From NCBI RefSeq assembly GCF_000153725.1, contig NZ_DS022276.1, positions 3,071,094 to 3,113,203 of the forward strand: 42,110 nt of DNA. Reading direction: 5' to 3'. Within the stretch, counting starts at the first letter, position 1; every line of letters begins with the position of its first letter. The translations under genes and the position numbers were made by a program. The notes below the pieces were generated by a model that was not told where the DNA came from, made no database searches, and saw nothing but the letters and a program-made list of their open reading frames with translations. This document shows positions 1 through 7,675 of this stretch, piece after piece. This DNA comes from Salipiger bermudensis HTCC2601 (lineage in GTDB: Bacteria > Pseudomonadota > Alphaproteobacteria > Rhodobacterales > Rhodobacteraceae).

Positions 1-463
1 TCATGCCCGGTCAGCAGCCGCAGGTCGGATTGCGCCCGCGCTTGGTCAGCGAGACGCCGAGGCTTGCGGCCGCGGCGGTCGAGGCGGTCAGGCCCGGCGT
101 GACATGGTAGGGGACGCCGGCGGCGTCGAGCGCTTCGGTCTCCTCGTCGAGCCGGCCGAACACGCCCGGGTCGCCCGCCTTGAGGCGGACGGTGCGGGCA
201 CCGCTCGAGGCGTGGGCGATGATCAGCGCGTTGATGTCGTCCTGCTTCATCGACGGACCGAAGCCCTTTTTGCCTACGGGCAGGAGCGTGGCGCCCTCGG
301 AGGCCAGCGACAGGATTGCTTCGGGCACCAGCTGGTCGTGCAGGATGACCTCGGCGGACTGGATCTCGCGCATGGCACGGACCGTCAGAAGCTCCGGGTC
401 GCCGGGGCCGGCGCCGACGAAGGCCACGTGCCCGCGCGGCGGGGTCTGGGAAGGATGTGCCAT
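1..463 (-). CDS. cobA: Uroporphyrinogen-III C-methyltransferase (SUMT), 3' part outside window, apparent 1-nt frameshift
   Basis: SUMT adds two SAM-derived methyl groups to uroporphyrinogen III to give precorrin-2, the branch point to siroheme and cobalamin. The start at 463 gives MAHPSQ; an upstream in-frame ATG at 499 only adds residues unlike the family. Visible family motifs are VGAGPGDPELLT near the N-terminus, the LHDQLV segment, RLKAGDPGVFGR and VTPGLTAS. As given, the frame stops at 11-13 after LTKRGRN. The expected continuation LRLLTGH is present in another frame at about 1-26, and one extra T near 27-30 (AATCC to AATTCC) would restore it. The rest of the gene lies outside the window. 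It is divergent from an Lrp/AsnC regulator. A siroheme role for sulfite or nitrite reductase is likely from family context, but those genes are not visible here. Confidence 0.85.
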
Positions 464-545
464 CTGGATCAGTCCGCTGTGAGTGTTTTGCTTGTGCAAA
501 TATAGAACATCGTCCCCCTGTATCGCTAGGAGGGGGCAGTTTTAA

Positions 546-558
546 AGAACTTTGTTCT
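546..558. promoter_or_regulatory. Short perfect dyad, candidate operator between cobA and the Lrp/AsnC gene
   Basis: AGAAC-TTT-GTTCT is a perfect inverted repeat with a 3-bp centre, 58 bp upstream of the regulator start. A half-site-like AGAAC also occurs at 504-508, about four helical turns away. Lrp/AsnC proteins bind short dyads in repeated array, so autoregulation and control of cobA are plausible. This is inference from position and symmetry only. Confidence 0.4.
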
Positions 559-615
559 CATGAGCGGCGGTGCTATGAAACATCGTCTACGGATGGACAG
601 GAAAGAGGAAAACCC

Positions 616-1071
616 ATGCAGCTCGATGGCACCGACCGGAAAATCCTTCGCGAACTGCAGCTCGATGCGGGGCGTTCGCTCGACGAGATCGCCCGCGCGG
701 TGGGCTCGTCCAAGACCCCTGTGTGGAACCGGATTCGCAAGATGCGCGAGGGCGGCGTGATCGGTCCTCAGGTGGTGATCGCCGACGCCGACAAGCTGGG
801 TTTCGAGGCCTGTTTCTTCGTGCTGGTGCGGACCTCGGAGCACGATGCCGACTGGCAGGGGCGGTTCCTGCACGCGGTGCGCTCGCGCCCCGAGGTGATG
901 GAGGCGCACCGGCTGGCGGGCGATATCGACTACATCCTCAAGGTGCGGGTGCAGAACCCCCGGGCCTATGACGTGTTCTACCAGGCGCTGATCTCGGAGG
1001 TGAAGGTGCACAACGTCACCGCGCTGCTGTCGATGGAGGAGATCAAGAACACCACGGCACTGCCGGTGTGA
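616..1071 (+). CDS. Lrp/AsnC family transcriptional regulator
   Basis: A 151-residue protein of standard Lrp/AsnC length. Residues about 1-60 form the N-terminal winged helix-turn-helix: LDGTDRKILRELQLDAGRS, then LDEIARAVGSSKTPVWNRIRKM, a typical recognition helix. Residues about 65-145 form the RAM effector-binding domain, with the FFVLVRTSEH strand, HRLAGDIDYILKVRV and the LSMEEIKNTTALPV tail. The start is set by an AGGAAAGAGGAA ribosome site at 599-610; longer in-frame starts run through the intergenic dyad. It is divergent from the uroporphyrinogen methyltransferase gene, which suggests local control of siroheme-dependent assimilation. The effector cannot be told from sequence. Confidence 0.92.
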   Translation: MQLDGTDRKILRELQLDAGRSLDEIARAVGSSKTPVWNRIRKMREGGVIGPQVVIADADKLGFEACFFVLVRTSEHDADWQGRFLHAVRSRPEVMEAHRLAGDIDYILKVRVQNPRAYDVFYQALISEVKVHNVTALLSMEEIKNTTALPV

Positions 1072-1240
1072 GGGGGAGCGCAGGGCGCCCGTTTCGATTG
1101 CATTAGGAGAGGAAGCGGCGCAGCGTCGGGCCGCGGATTGGCGATCTTCGCATCGAATCCCTCGATTTCTCCCGGCCACATGCGAAGGACCGCGAAGCTG
1201 ATCAGCTGGCGTCACTAGATCGCCGGTCCGGGGGGCGGCC

Positions 1241-1256
1241 CGGCGATGCGCGGCGG
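1241..1256. repeat. Copy of dispersed CGGCGATGCGyGGCGG repeat
   Basis: A 16-bp word also found at 36835-36850 (identical) and 36970-36985 (one difference), always between genes. Here it lies between the convergent Lrp/AsnC and P450 genes. It overlaps the right arm of a small hairpin (TCGCCGG at 1220-1226 with CCGGCGA at 1240-1246). Confidence 0.45.
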
Positions 1257-1329
1257 TCTGCGGCCTTGATTCCGCGCGGGCACGCGGCTCAGGCGATACG
1301 GAAACACACGAACAGCGCGAGGCGCCGCC

Positions 1330-2502
1330 TCACCGCGCCACCACCAACCGCTCCAGCCCGTGGAACGGGTAGAGGTCTGCGTAGCGCGGCGTCTCCGCCA
1401 GCCGCAGCCCCGGGAAGCGCGCAAACAGGATCGGCAGCGCCACCTGCAGCTCCAGCCGCGCCAACGGTGCCCCGACGCAGAAATGCGGACCGCCGCCGAA
1501 GGCGTGATGCGCAGGCGCCTCGCGCCTAGGGTCGAAGCGCCGTGGATCGGCATAGACCTCCGGATCACGCCCGGCGGCCCCCAGCAGAAGACCGACCTGC
1601 TCACCGCGCCGGAAGCGGTGCCCGAACAGCTCGACCTCCTCATAGGCGTAACGCATGAACAGATGCAGCGGCGGGTCGTGGCGCATGATCTCCTCGCAGA
1701 CCGGCGCTGCATCGGCCTGAGAGATCGACCTGCCGGTCTCGAGCAGCGTCTTGATGCCGTTGCCCATGGTGTGCACCGTTGCTTCGTGACCGGCATTGAG
1801 CAGCAGGATGCAGGTGGTGATCAGCTCTTCGGTCGAGAGTTTCTCACCCGCCTCCTCGGCGGCAATCAGCTGCGACAGAAGGTCGTCGCGCGGATCGCTG
1901 CGTCGGGCATCGATATACTCGGTCAGGAAGGCCGAGAACTCGGAGGCCGCACGCGAGGCCGCCTCTTCGGTCTCGCGCGTGCGCCTTGCCTGATACATCG
2001 CCACCATCGCGTTCGACCAATCGAGCAGTTGCGGCGCCATTCTGTCGGGCACCCTCAGCAGCCGCGCGATCACGATCACCGGAATGGGCTGGCAGAAGGC
2101 GGGCAGCAGATCGAACTCGCCCGCGGGGAAGGCATCGATCAGCTCGTGCGCCAGTGCCTCGATCTCCGGGCCCAGAGAGGCGATGCGACGCGAGGTGAAG
2201 GCGCGCAGCACCAGCCCGCGCAACCGGGTGTGGCGTGGCGCCTCAAGCTCGAGCATGGAATGGTTCTCGACCGCGTAGAATGGCGCAAGATGCTCGGGTA
2301 CGGGCTGGGCCATCTCGGAAGGGATCTCGCGCCCGAAGCGGCGGTCGCGCAAAAGCGCATGCACCGCGCGATGCGAGGCGGCACAGACCATGCCGTAGTC
2401 GTCCCACCACGCCAGATCGCCCGCTGCGCGCAGGCGGTCGTAGAACGGGTAGGGGTCTTGCACGAAGGCGGGATCGGTCGGGGCGTGGGAGAAGCGCTGC
2501 AT
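1330..2502 (-). CDS. Cytochrome P450
   Basis: A 390-residue soluble bacterial (class I-type) cytochrome P450. Signatures in order: I-helix oxygen-binding motif LLLNAGHEATVH near residue 235, with Ala-Thr in place of the common Thr-Thr; K-helix ExxR within EEIMRHDPP; PERF-like segment near DPRRFDPRRE; and the heme-ligand loop FGGGPHFCVG with cysteine 342. The start is the ATG at 2502, because the frame extended upstream runs antisense through dctB and is not coding. A GGAGG lies about 14 nt before the start. No ferredoxin or reductase gene is adjacent, so redox partners must be encoded elsewhere. The gene is divergent from dctB with a 60-bp gap. The substrate is unknown; this CYP type covers hydroxylases of fatty acids, terpenes and alkanes. 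Confidence 0.93.
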   Translation of the reverse strand: MQRFSHAPTDPAFVQDPYPFYDRLRAAGDLAWWDDYGMVCAASHRAVHALLRDRRFGREIPSEMAQPVPEHLAPFYAVENHSMLELEAPRHTRLRGLVLRAFTSRRIASLGPEIEALAHELIDAFPAGEFDLLPAFCQPIPVIVIARLLRVPDRMAPQLLDWSNAMVAMYQARRTRETEEAASRAASEFSAFLTEYIDARRSDPRDDLLSQLIAAEEAGEKLSTEELITTCILLLNAGHEATVHTMGNGIKTLLETGRSISQADAAPVCEEIMRHDPPLHLFMRYAYEEVELFGHRFRRGEQVGLLLGAAGRDPEVYADPRRFDPRREAPAHHAFGGGPHFCVGAPLARLELQVALPILFARFPGLRLAETPRYADLYPFHGLERLVVAR

Positions 2503-2562
2503 GGGCGCGACCCTGCCTCCGCGCCGCTTCCCTGACAAGACGGCGCTTGCTATGTCACGACG

Positions 2563-4314
2563 ATGACGCGGACCCTGTATCACAGTCGCGGCGCGCTGCT
2601 GGCGCTTGCCCTCATCACCACCGCCGCGCTCTCGGGGGCGGTCTGGCACTATGGGTACGTGCAGGCGCTGGGCCCGCTTGCCGCGCGCGGGCAAAGCGAT
2701 CTCGAGCTTGCCTCCGAGCGCCTTGTCACCCAGCTGCAGCGCTTCCGCGAGTTCGCCGTGCTGAGCGCCGATCATCCGGCGCTGAGCGGGCTGCACCATT
2801 TCGGCTCGCGCCGTGCCGCCGAGGCGACCCTGCTGCGGGGGGCCGATCGCTCCGGTGCGGCGCTGGCGGCCTATGTCGATGCCACGGGCCGAATTCTTGC
2901 GGCCTCCGAGCCGGGTCTGCCCGAGTGGGTGCTGCAGGGAGAGCCCTTCAACCGCGCGCTCGACGGGGCGCTGGGCATCGCGCATGGCGCGGGACCGGAA
3001 GGCATCGACCGGGCCTTCTATTTCGCCGCACCGAGCTTTGGCATCGACGGGCGGGTGCGCGGGGCGCTGATCGTGGTGGTCGACATCGCGCGGCTGGAGC
3101 AGGATTGGCGCGGCTCGCTGCCGGCGGTGTTCTTCACCGATAGCGGCGGCGAGATCTTTGCCACCAACCGCTCCGAGCTTCTGGGCTGGCGCCGCACCGG
3201 CCCGACCGAGGTGGTCACCGCCGACGGCACACGGCGCGAGGTCACGTTGCGTGATCCCGGTGGGCATATCGTCTGGCAGCAGCGCTTCTCGCCCTATGTG
3301 CCGGCCCATGCGCTTCGGCTCGAGAGTGAGTTGCCGGTGATTGACATGACCGGCGTGCTGCTGATGGACACCGCCCCGGCCACGCGTCTTGCCGGGCTGC
3401 AGGCGGCGGTCGTGGCTTCGGTGGTGCTGTTCTTCGGCGCGCTGCTCTGGCTGGCGCTCGAACGACGGCGCGCGCTGGCCGAGGCCAACGTGGTGCTCGA
3501 GGAGCGGGTCTCGGCCCGCACCCGGGCGCTGCAGCAATCCAACATCGCCCTGCGTCGCGAGATCGCCGAGCGACAGGAGGCAGAGGCCGCGCTCAAGCGC
3601 GCGCAGGCCGAGCTGGTGCAGGCCTCGAAGCTGAGCGCGCTGGGCAAGATGAGCGCCGGGATCAGCCACGAGCTGAACCAGCCGCTGATGGCAATCCGGT
3701 CCTTTGCCGAGAACGGGACGGCCTTCCTGGATCGCGGCAAGCAGGAGCGCGCGGCGGAAAACCTCGGGCGCATCTCGGACATGGCGAACCGCATGGGGCG
3801 GATCATCAAGAACCTGCGCGCCTTCGCCAAGGCCGAGCCCGAGCCCGCCCGCCGGGTCGGGCTGGCGGCGGTGGTGGAAAGCGCGCTCGAGGTGCTGGCG
3901 CCGCGCATCGCCGAGACCGGAACGGTGATCGACTGGCAACGCCCCGAGACCACAACGGTGGTGATGGCGGGGGAGGTGCGGCTGGGGCAGGTTGTCATCA
4001 ACCTGCTCTCGAACGCGATGGATGCCATGGCCGACAGCGAGACCCGCGCCATCACCATCCGCGTCACGCGCGACGATGACGGCGGGCGCGTGATGCTCAG
4101 TGTGAGAGACACTGGTCCGGGGATTGTCGATCCGTCGCGCATCTTCGATCCGTTCTACTCCACCAAGGAAGTCGGTGCCGAAGAGGGGATGGGCCTCGGG
4201 CTGTCGATCTCCTATGGCATCGTGGAGGGGTTCGGCGGACGCCTGCGCGGCGAGAACGTCTCGGGCGGGGCCTGTTTCACCGTCGAACTGCTGCAGGCGA
4301 AGGAGATGGCATGA
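2563..4314 (+). CDS. dctB: C4-dicarboxylate transport sensor histidine kinase DctB
   Basis: A 583-residue membrane sensor kinase for C4-dicarboxylates such as succinate, malate and fumarate. TM1 is at about residues 8-28. A periplasmic double-PAS-like sensor domain follows (about 30-275), then TM2 at about 277-300. A coiled-coil linker rich in Arg/Glu (ERVSARTRALQQ) leads to the HisKA domain with GKMSAGISHELNQPLMAIRS; the phospho-accepting histidine is about residue 369. The HATPase domain has the N box VINLLSNAMDAM, G1 DTGPGI and G2 GMGLGLSI. The stop overlaps the dctD start by 4 bp (ATGA), so kinase and regulator are translationally coupled. Linkage to dctD and dctPQM supports the assignment. 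Confidence 0.93.
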   Translation: MTRTLYHSRGALLALALITTAALSGAVWHYGYVQALGPLAARGQSDLELASERLVTQLQRFREFAVLSADHPALSGLHHFGSRRAAEATLLRGADRSGAALAAYVDATGRILAASEPGLPEWVLQGEPFNRALDGALGIAHGAGPEGIDRAFYFAAPSFGIDGRVRGALIVVVDIARLEQDWRGSLPAVFFTDSGGEIFATNRSELLGWRRTGPTEVVTADGTRREVTLRDPGGHIVWQQRFSPYVPAHALRLESELPVIDMTGVLLMDTAPATRLAGLQAAVVASVVLFFGALLWLALERRRALAEANVVLEERVSARTRALQQSNIALRREIAERQEAEAALKRAQAELVQASKLSALGKMSAGISHELNQPLMAIRSFAENGTAFLDRGKQERAAENLGRISDMANRMGRIIKNLRAFAKAEPEPARRVGLAAVVESALEVLAPRIAETGTVIDWQRPETTTVVMAGEVRLGQVVINLLSNAMDAMADSETRAITIRVTRDDDGGRVMLSVRDTGPGIVDPSRIFDPFYSTKEVGAEEGMGLGLSISYGIVEGFGGRLRGENVSGGACFTVELLQAKEMA

Positions 4315-5536
4315 ACGTGCGCAGGGTGCTTCTGGTCGATGATGACGCGGCAGTGCGCGAGGCGCTGGGCCAGACCTTGGAGCTGGCCGAGTTCGACGCG
4401 ATCACCGCGGGCTCCTTCGTCGAGGCCAAGGACCGCATCGCGGCGCAATTCGAGGGGGTGATCGTCTCGGACATCCGGATGCCGGGGCGCGACGGGTTCC
4501 ACCTGCTCGATTACGCCCACGAGCAGGATGCCGAGCTGCCGGTGATCCTGCTCACCGGAGAGGGCGACATCCCGATGGCGGTGCGGGCCATGTCGGCGGG
4601 GGCCTTCGACTTCCTCGAGAAACCCTGCGCGCCGCAGGACCTGATCTCGGTCATCGAGCGCGCGCTGCGCACCCGCGGTCTGGTGCTCGAGAACCGGCGC
4701 CTCAAGGCCCAGCTCGAAACCGGCGACCCGGCGGCGCGGATGATCTTCGGGATCTCGCCGCAGTCCGAGACCCTGCGTGCACAGGCCCGCGCCGCCGCCC
4801 GTGCCGGCACCGATGTGCTGATCCGGGGCGCCCGTGGCTCGGGCATCTCGAAGGTGGCCGAGGTGGTGCACCTGTGCTCGACCCGGGCCAAGGGGCCGTT
4901 CGAGAAGCGCTCGGCGGCTGGTCTCGGGCGCGAGGGGCTCGAGGCGGTCTGGCAGGGCTGCGCCGGCGGCACGCTGTTTCTCGACGAGATCGCGCAGCTG
5001 CCGCTCGACACCCAGCTGGCGCTGCAGGACCGGCTCGAGGCGGGCGGCGCGCGGCTGATCGCCGGAAGCGTCGAGGATCTGGGGCAGGCGGCGGACGAGG
5101 GGCGGTTCTCGGCCGAGCTCTATTACCGGCTCGAGGTGATGCAGCTGCGCATTCCGGCGCTGGCGGAGCGGCCGGAGGACATCCCCGTGCTGTTTCGCCA
5201 TTACGTCGCGCAGGCGGCGGAGCAGTCTGGCCTGACACCGCCCGAGATCGGTGAGGAGGTCATCGCCGGGCTGATCGCGCGCGACTGGCCGGGCAATGCG
5301 CGGGCGCTGATGTCGGCGGCGATGCGCTTCGTGCTGGGACTGGGCGACGAGGACGCCGCTGGCGAGGGGCTGGGGCTCACCGAGCGGCTGGCGCAGGTCG
5401 AGCGCTCGCTGCTGGCCGATGCGCTCAAGCGCACCGGCGGTCAGGCCAGCGCGGCGGCCGAGATGCTCAAGCTGCCGCGCAAGACCTTCTACGACAAGCT
5501 GGCGAAATACGGGCTGAAGCCGGAAGAGTCCGCTGA
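4311..5536 (+). CDS. dctD: C4-dicarboxylate response regulator DctD, AAA+ domain degenerate; stop codon out of frame as given
   Basis: Response regulator partner of DctB. The receiver domain (residues 1-120) has acidic residues D10-D12, phospho-acceptor D54 in SDIRMPG and K104. The central AAA+ domain (about 140-370) is degenerate: the Walker A region near 171-180 reads GARGSGIS without the lysine, and the GAFTGA loop that contacts sigma-54 is absent. Walker B (TLFLDEI) and the FSAELYYRLEV segment remain. The C-terminus is a Fis-type helix-turn-helix (QASAAAEMLKLPRKTFYDKL). As given the frame does not stop: it runs through the dctP operators and continues in frame into DctP, 841 residues in all. 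A single missing T near 5528-5530 (GAGTCC for GAGTTCC) would restore an ending LKPEEFR and a TGA at 5534-5536, giving about 408 residues. I annotate that end and treat the fusion as an artefact or lesion. Confidence 0.85.
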
Positions 5537-5596
5537 GCCTCTCGGGCGCGTCGAACTTTCCTTGGCGATCACGGGCGACACGGCTGCGAATCGGAT

Positions 5597-5615
5597 TTGT
5601 GCGGATTCCGCACAA
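5597..5615. promoter_or_regulatory. Perfect 19-bp palindrome, probable DctD operator 1
   Basis: TTGTGCGGA-T-TCCGCACAA has two perfect 9-bp arms. It lies 211 bp upstream of the dctP start, in the position of the DctD upstream activator sites known from rhizobial dct systems. A related palindrome sits 31 bp downstream, centre to centre. Confidence 0.72.
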
Positions 5616-5629
5616 GCCGTGTCGAAGAC

Positions 5630-5644
5630 GTGCGGATTTCGCAC
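5630..5644. promoter_or_regulatory. Imperfect palindrome, probable DctD operator 2
   Basis: GTGCGGA-T-TTCGCAC repeats the core of the perfect palindrome at 5597-5615 with one mismatch between arms. The centres (5606 and 5637) are 31 bp apart, close to three helical turns, so two regulator dimers could bind the same DNA face. I found no good sigma-54 -24/-12 element between here and dctP, which fits a regulator lacking GAFTGA. Confidence 0.6.
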
Positions 5645-5825
5645 ATGTAGCGCGCGCAGTCGCAAGGTTGGGTATCACCGGTTAAGTATCCGTTTAAATG
5701 AAAAATATCGGAATCGACTCGCGTTTGAGCAATCCCTGATGCGTCTGGCGCATGGCTGTCTTGTGCCTAGCGAAGGGCCGGCAGGGGAGCGGGCCCTCGC
5801 TCATCATCATCTCGGGAGGATACCG

Positions 5826-6836
5826 ATGAAGAAGTTTCTGATGACCGCCGTGGCCGCTGCGGCCCTCACCACCGGCGCCACCGGCGCGATGGCGGCTTGC
5901 GACGATGGCGAAATCGTCATCAAGTTCAGCCACGTCACCAACACCGACAAGCACCCCAAAGGCATCGCCGCCTCGCTGCTGCAAGAGCGCGTGAACGAGG
6001 AAATGAACGGCAAGGCCTGCATGGAGGTCTACCCGAACTCCACGCTTTACAACGATGACCAGGTGCTCGAGGCGATGCTGAACGGCGACGTCCAGATGGC
6101 CGCCCCCTCGCTGTCCAAGTTCGAACAGTTCACCAAGGTGTTCCGCATCTTCGACCTGCCGTTCATGTTCTTGAACATGGAGGCCGTCGACGCGTTCCAG
6201 AACTCGGAAACCGGCCAGGAGATGAAGGAATCGATGGTCCGTCGCGGACTGCTCGGCCTTGGTTTCTGGCACAACGGCATGAAGCAGATGTCGGCCAACA
6301 AGCCGCTGATGATGCCCGAGGACGCTGCCGGGCTGAAGTTCCGCGTGCAGCCCTCCGAAGTGCTCAAGGCGCAGTTCGAGGCGCTTGACGCCAGCCCGCA
6401 GCCGATGGCCTTCTCGGAAGTCTACGGCGCGCTGCAGACCGGCGTGGTCGACGGCCAGGAGAACACCTGGTCCAACGTCTATGGCCAGAAGTTCTTCGAA
6501 GTGCAGGACGGCACCACCGAGACCAACCACGGTGTGCTCGACTACATGGTCGTGACCTCCGCCGACTGGTGGGACAGCCTCGACGAGGACGTGCGCAGCC
6601 AGCTCGAGACCATCGTCAACGAAGTGACCGAGACCCGCAACGCGGCGATCGCCGAGGTCGACGCCGAGAACCGCCAGGCGGTTCTGGATGCCGGCGGTGA
6701 GATCCGCGAACTGACCCCGGAGCAGCGTGAAGCCTGGGTCAACGCAATGAAGCCGGTCTGGGAGCAGTTTACCGACGATGTCGGCCAGGAGAACATCGAC
6801 GCCGCGCAGGCGTTCAACTCCGAAGTCCAGGGCTGA
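5826..6836 (+). CDS. dctP: TRAP transporter C4-dicarboxylate-binding protein DctP
   Basis: A 336-residue periplasmic solute receptor of the DctP family. The signal peptide covers about residues 1-24 (MKKF, hydrophobic core, cleavage after AMA). The mature part starts FSHVTNTDKHPKG, typical of family members. It carries the ligand-binding region GLKFRVQPSEVLKAQFEALDASPQPMAFSE with the conserved arginine, then YGALQTGVVDGQENTWSN. A strong GGGAGGA site at 5814-5820 sets the start, and in-frame translation upstream passes through non-coding operator DNA. It is first in the dctPQM operon and followed by two hairpins before dctQ, as expected for a receptor needed in excess over the membrane subunits. 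Confidence 0.96.
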   Translation: MKKFLMTAVAAAALTTGATGAMAACDDGEIVIKFSHVTNTDKHPKGIAASLLQERVNEEMNGKACMEVYPNSTLYNDDQVLEAMLNGDVQMAAPSLSKFEQFTKVFRIFDLPFMFLNMEAVDAFQNSETGQEMKESMVRRGLLGLGFWHNGMKQMSANKPLMMPEDAAGLKFRVQPSEVLKAQFEALDASPQPMAFSEVYGALQTGVVDGQENTWSNVYGQKFFEVQDGTTETNHGVLDYMVVTSADWWDSLDEDVRSQLETIVNEVTETRNAAIAEVDAENRQAVLDAGGEIRELTPEQREAWVNAMKPVWEQFTDDVGQENIDAAQAFNSEVQG

Positions 6837-6856
6837 TCACCAGCCACGGCACCCGA

Positions 6857-6880
6857 CCGGCCCTTGGAGACAGGGGCCGG
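6857..6880 (+). promoter_or_regulatory. Intercistronic hairpin dctP-dctQ
   Basis: CCGGCCC (6857-6863) pairs with GGGCCGG (6874-6880) around a 10-nt loop, with no T-run. It sits just after the dctP stop and would protect the 3' end of dctP mRNA. Confidence 0.6.
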
Positions 6881-6889
6881 GAGGGGATC

Positions 6890-6915
6890 AGGGGACGCGA
6901 GGCCGTCCCCTTTTT
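6890..6915 (+). terminator. Intrinsic terminator/attenuator after dctP
   Basis: AGGGGACG (6890-6897) pairs with CGTCCCCT (6904-6911) around a 6-nt loop and runs into TTTTT. It lies before dctQ, so it probably ends most transcripts after dctP and lets some read on into dctQM. Confidence 0.8.
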
Positions 6916-6981
6916 CATACCATCCTGAACAACGGACAGATGGCGCCGGGGCCGGGGCCCGGACGCGGAATGGGGGACGGC

Positions 6982-7671
6982 ATGTCCAGTCATTATCAAG
7001 GCCAGAGCGCGTTTGGCCGCTTCGTCAACGAGATCGAGGAGACCGCCATCGCGGTGATCCTCGGGCTCATGACACTCATCACCTTCGTCAACGTCGTGCT
7101 GCGCTACGGCTTCAACACCGGCCTGATCTGGGGCCTCGAAGCGGTGACCATCCTCTTCGCCTGGCTGGTGCTGTTCGGCATCAGCTACGCGGTGAAGGTC
7201 ACCGCGCATCTTGGCGTCGACGCGGTCATCAACCTGGTCCCGCCGGCGGTGCGCCGGGTGCTGGCGCTGATCGCGGCGGTGATCTGCATCGTCTACGCGG
7301 CGCTGCTGCTCAAGGGTGCCTGGGACTACTGGGCCAACTTCGCCAACCTGCCACAGACCACAGGGCGCTTTTTCCCCACCGGCTTCGAGGAGATGAAACG
7401 GACCTCCTACCGCTCGTGGTACGAGGTGGTCGACATCCCGATGCCCGATTGGCTGCGCTTCATCGAGCCGTGGATCAACTACGGCGATGCTTACGAGAAG
7501 CTGCCCCGCTTCATCCCCTACGCGATCCTGCCCTTCGGCGCCGCGCTGCTGCTGTTCCGCTTCATCCAGGCCGGAGCGCGGATCTGGCGCGGGGACCAGC
7601 AGAGCCTGATCGTCAGCCACGAGGCCGAAGACGCGGTCGACGACGTGGCCCACATGAACCGCGAGGACTGA
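6982..7671 (+). CDS. dctQ: TRAP transporter small permease subunit DctQ
   Basis: A 229-residue inner-membrane subunit of the tripartite DctPQM transporter. It has four predicted membrane segments (about residues 20-42, 50-70, 95-118 and 180-200), with the family features FVNVVLRYGF and ITWGLE-like IWGLEAVTILFAWLVLFG. A hydrophilic insertion at about residues 120-175 (PQTTGRFF to YGDAYEKLPRF) makes it longer than the shortest DctQ proteins; such insertions are known. The start at 6982 is preceded by GGGGGA with 5-nt spacing; an in-frame ATG at 6970 is less well spaced. It sits after an attenuator hairpin and 4 nt before dctM. Confidence 0.93.
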   Translation: MSSHYQGQSAFGRFVNEIEETAIAVILGLMTLITFVNVVLRYGFNTGLIWGLEAVTILFAWLVLFGISYAVKVTAHLGVDAVINLVPPAVRRVLALIAAVICIVYAALLLKGAWDYWANFANLPQTTGRFFPTGFEEMKRTSYRSWYEVVDIPMPDWLRFIEPWINYGDAYEKLPRFIPYAILPFGAALLLFRFIQAGARIWRGDQQSLIVSHEAEDAVDDVAHMNRED

Positions 7672-7675
7672 TCTG

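Noticed and set aside
514-536. CCCCCT...AGGGGG hairpin before the Lrp/AsnC gene
   Set aside because: A short stem with an 11-nt loop between divergent genes, probably chance in GC-rich DNA; no T-run.
1330-3939. 869-residue minus-strand frame
   Set aside because: Only its C-terminal 390 residues are the P450. The rest is antisense to dctB and has shadow-frame composition rich in Arg, His and Gly.
5645-5825. Sigma-54 promoter before dctP
   Set aside because: GG and GC pairs near 5745-5770 have the wrong spacing (9 rather than 10 bases), and the regulator lacks GAFTGA.
4311-6836. Genuine 841-residue DctD-DctP fusion
   Set aside because: The linker would be translated operator DNA, and an internal signal peptide would follow. 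A one-base deletion explains the lost stop better.
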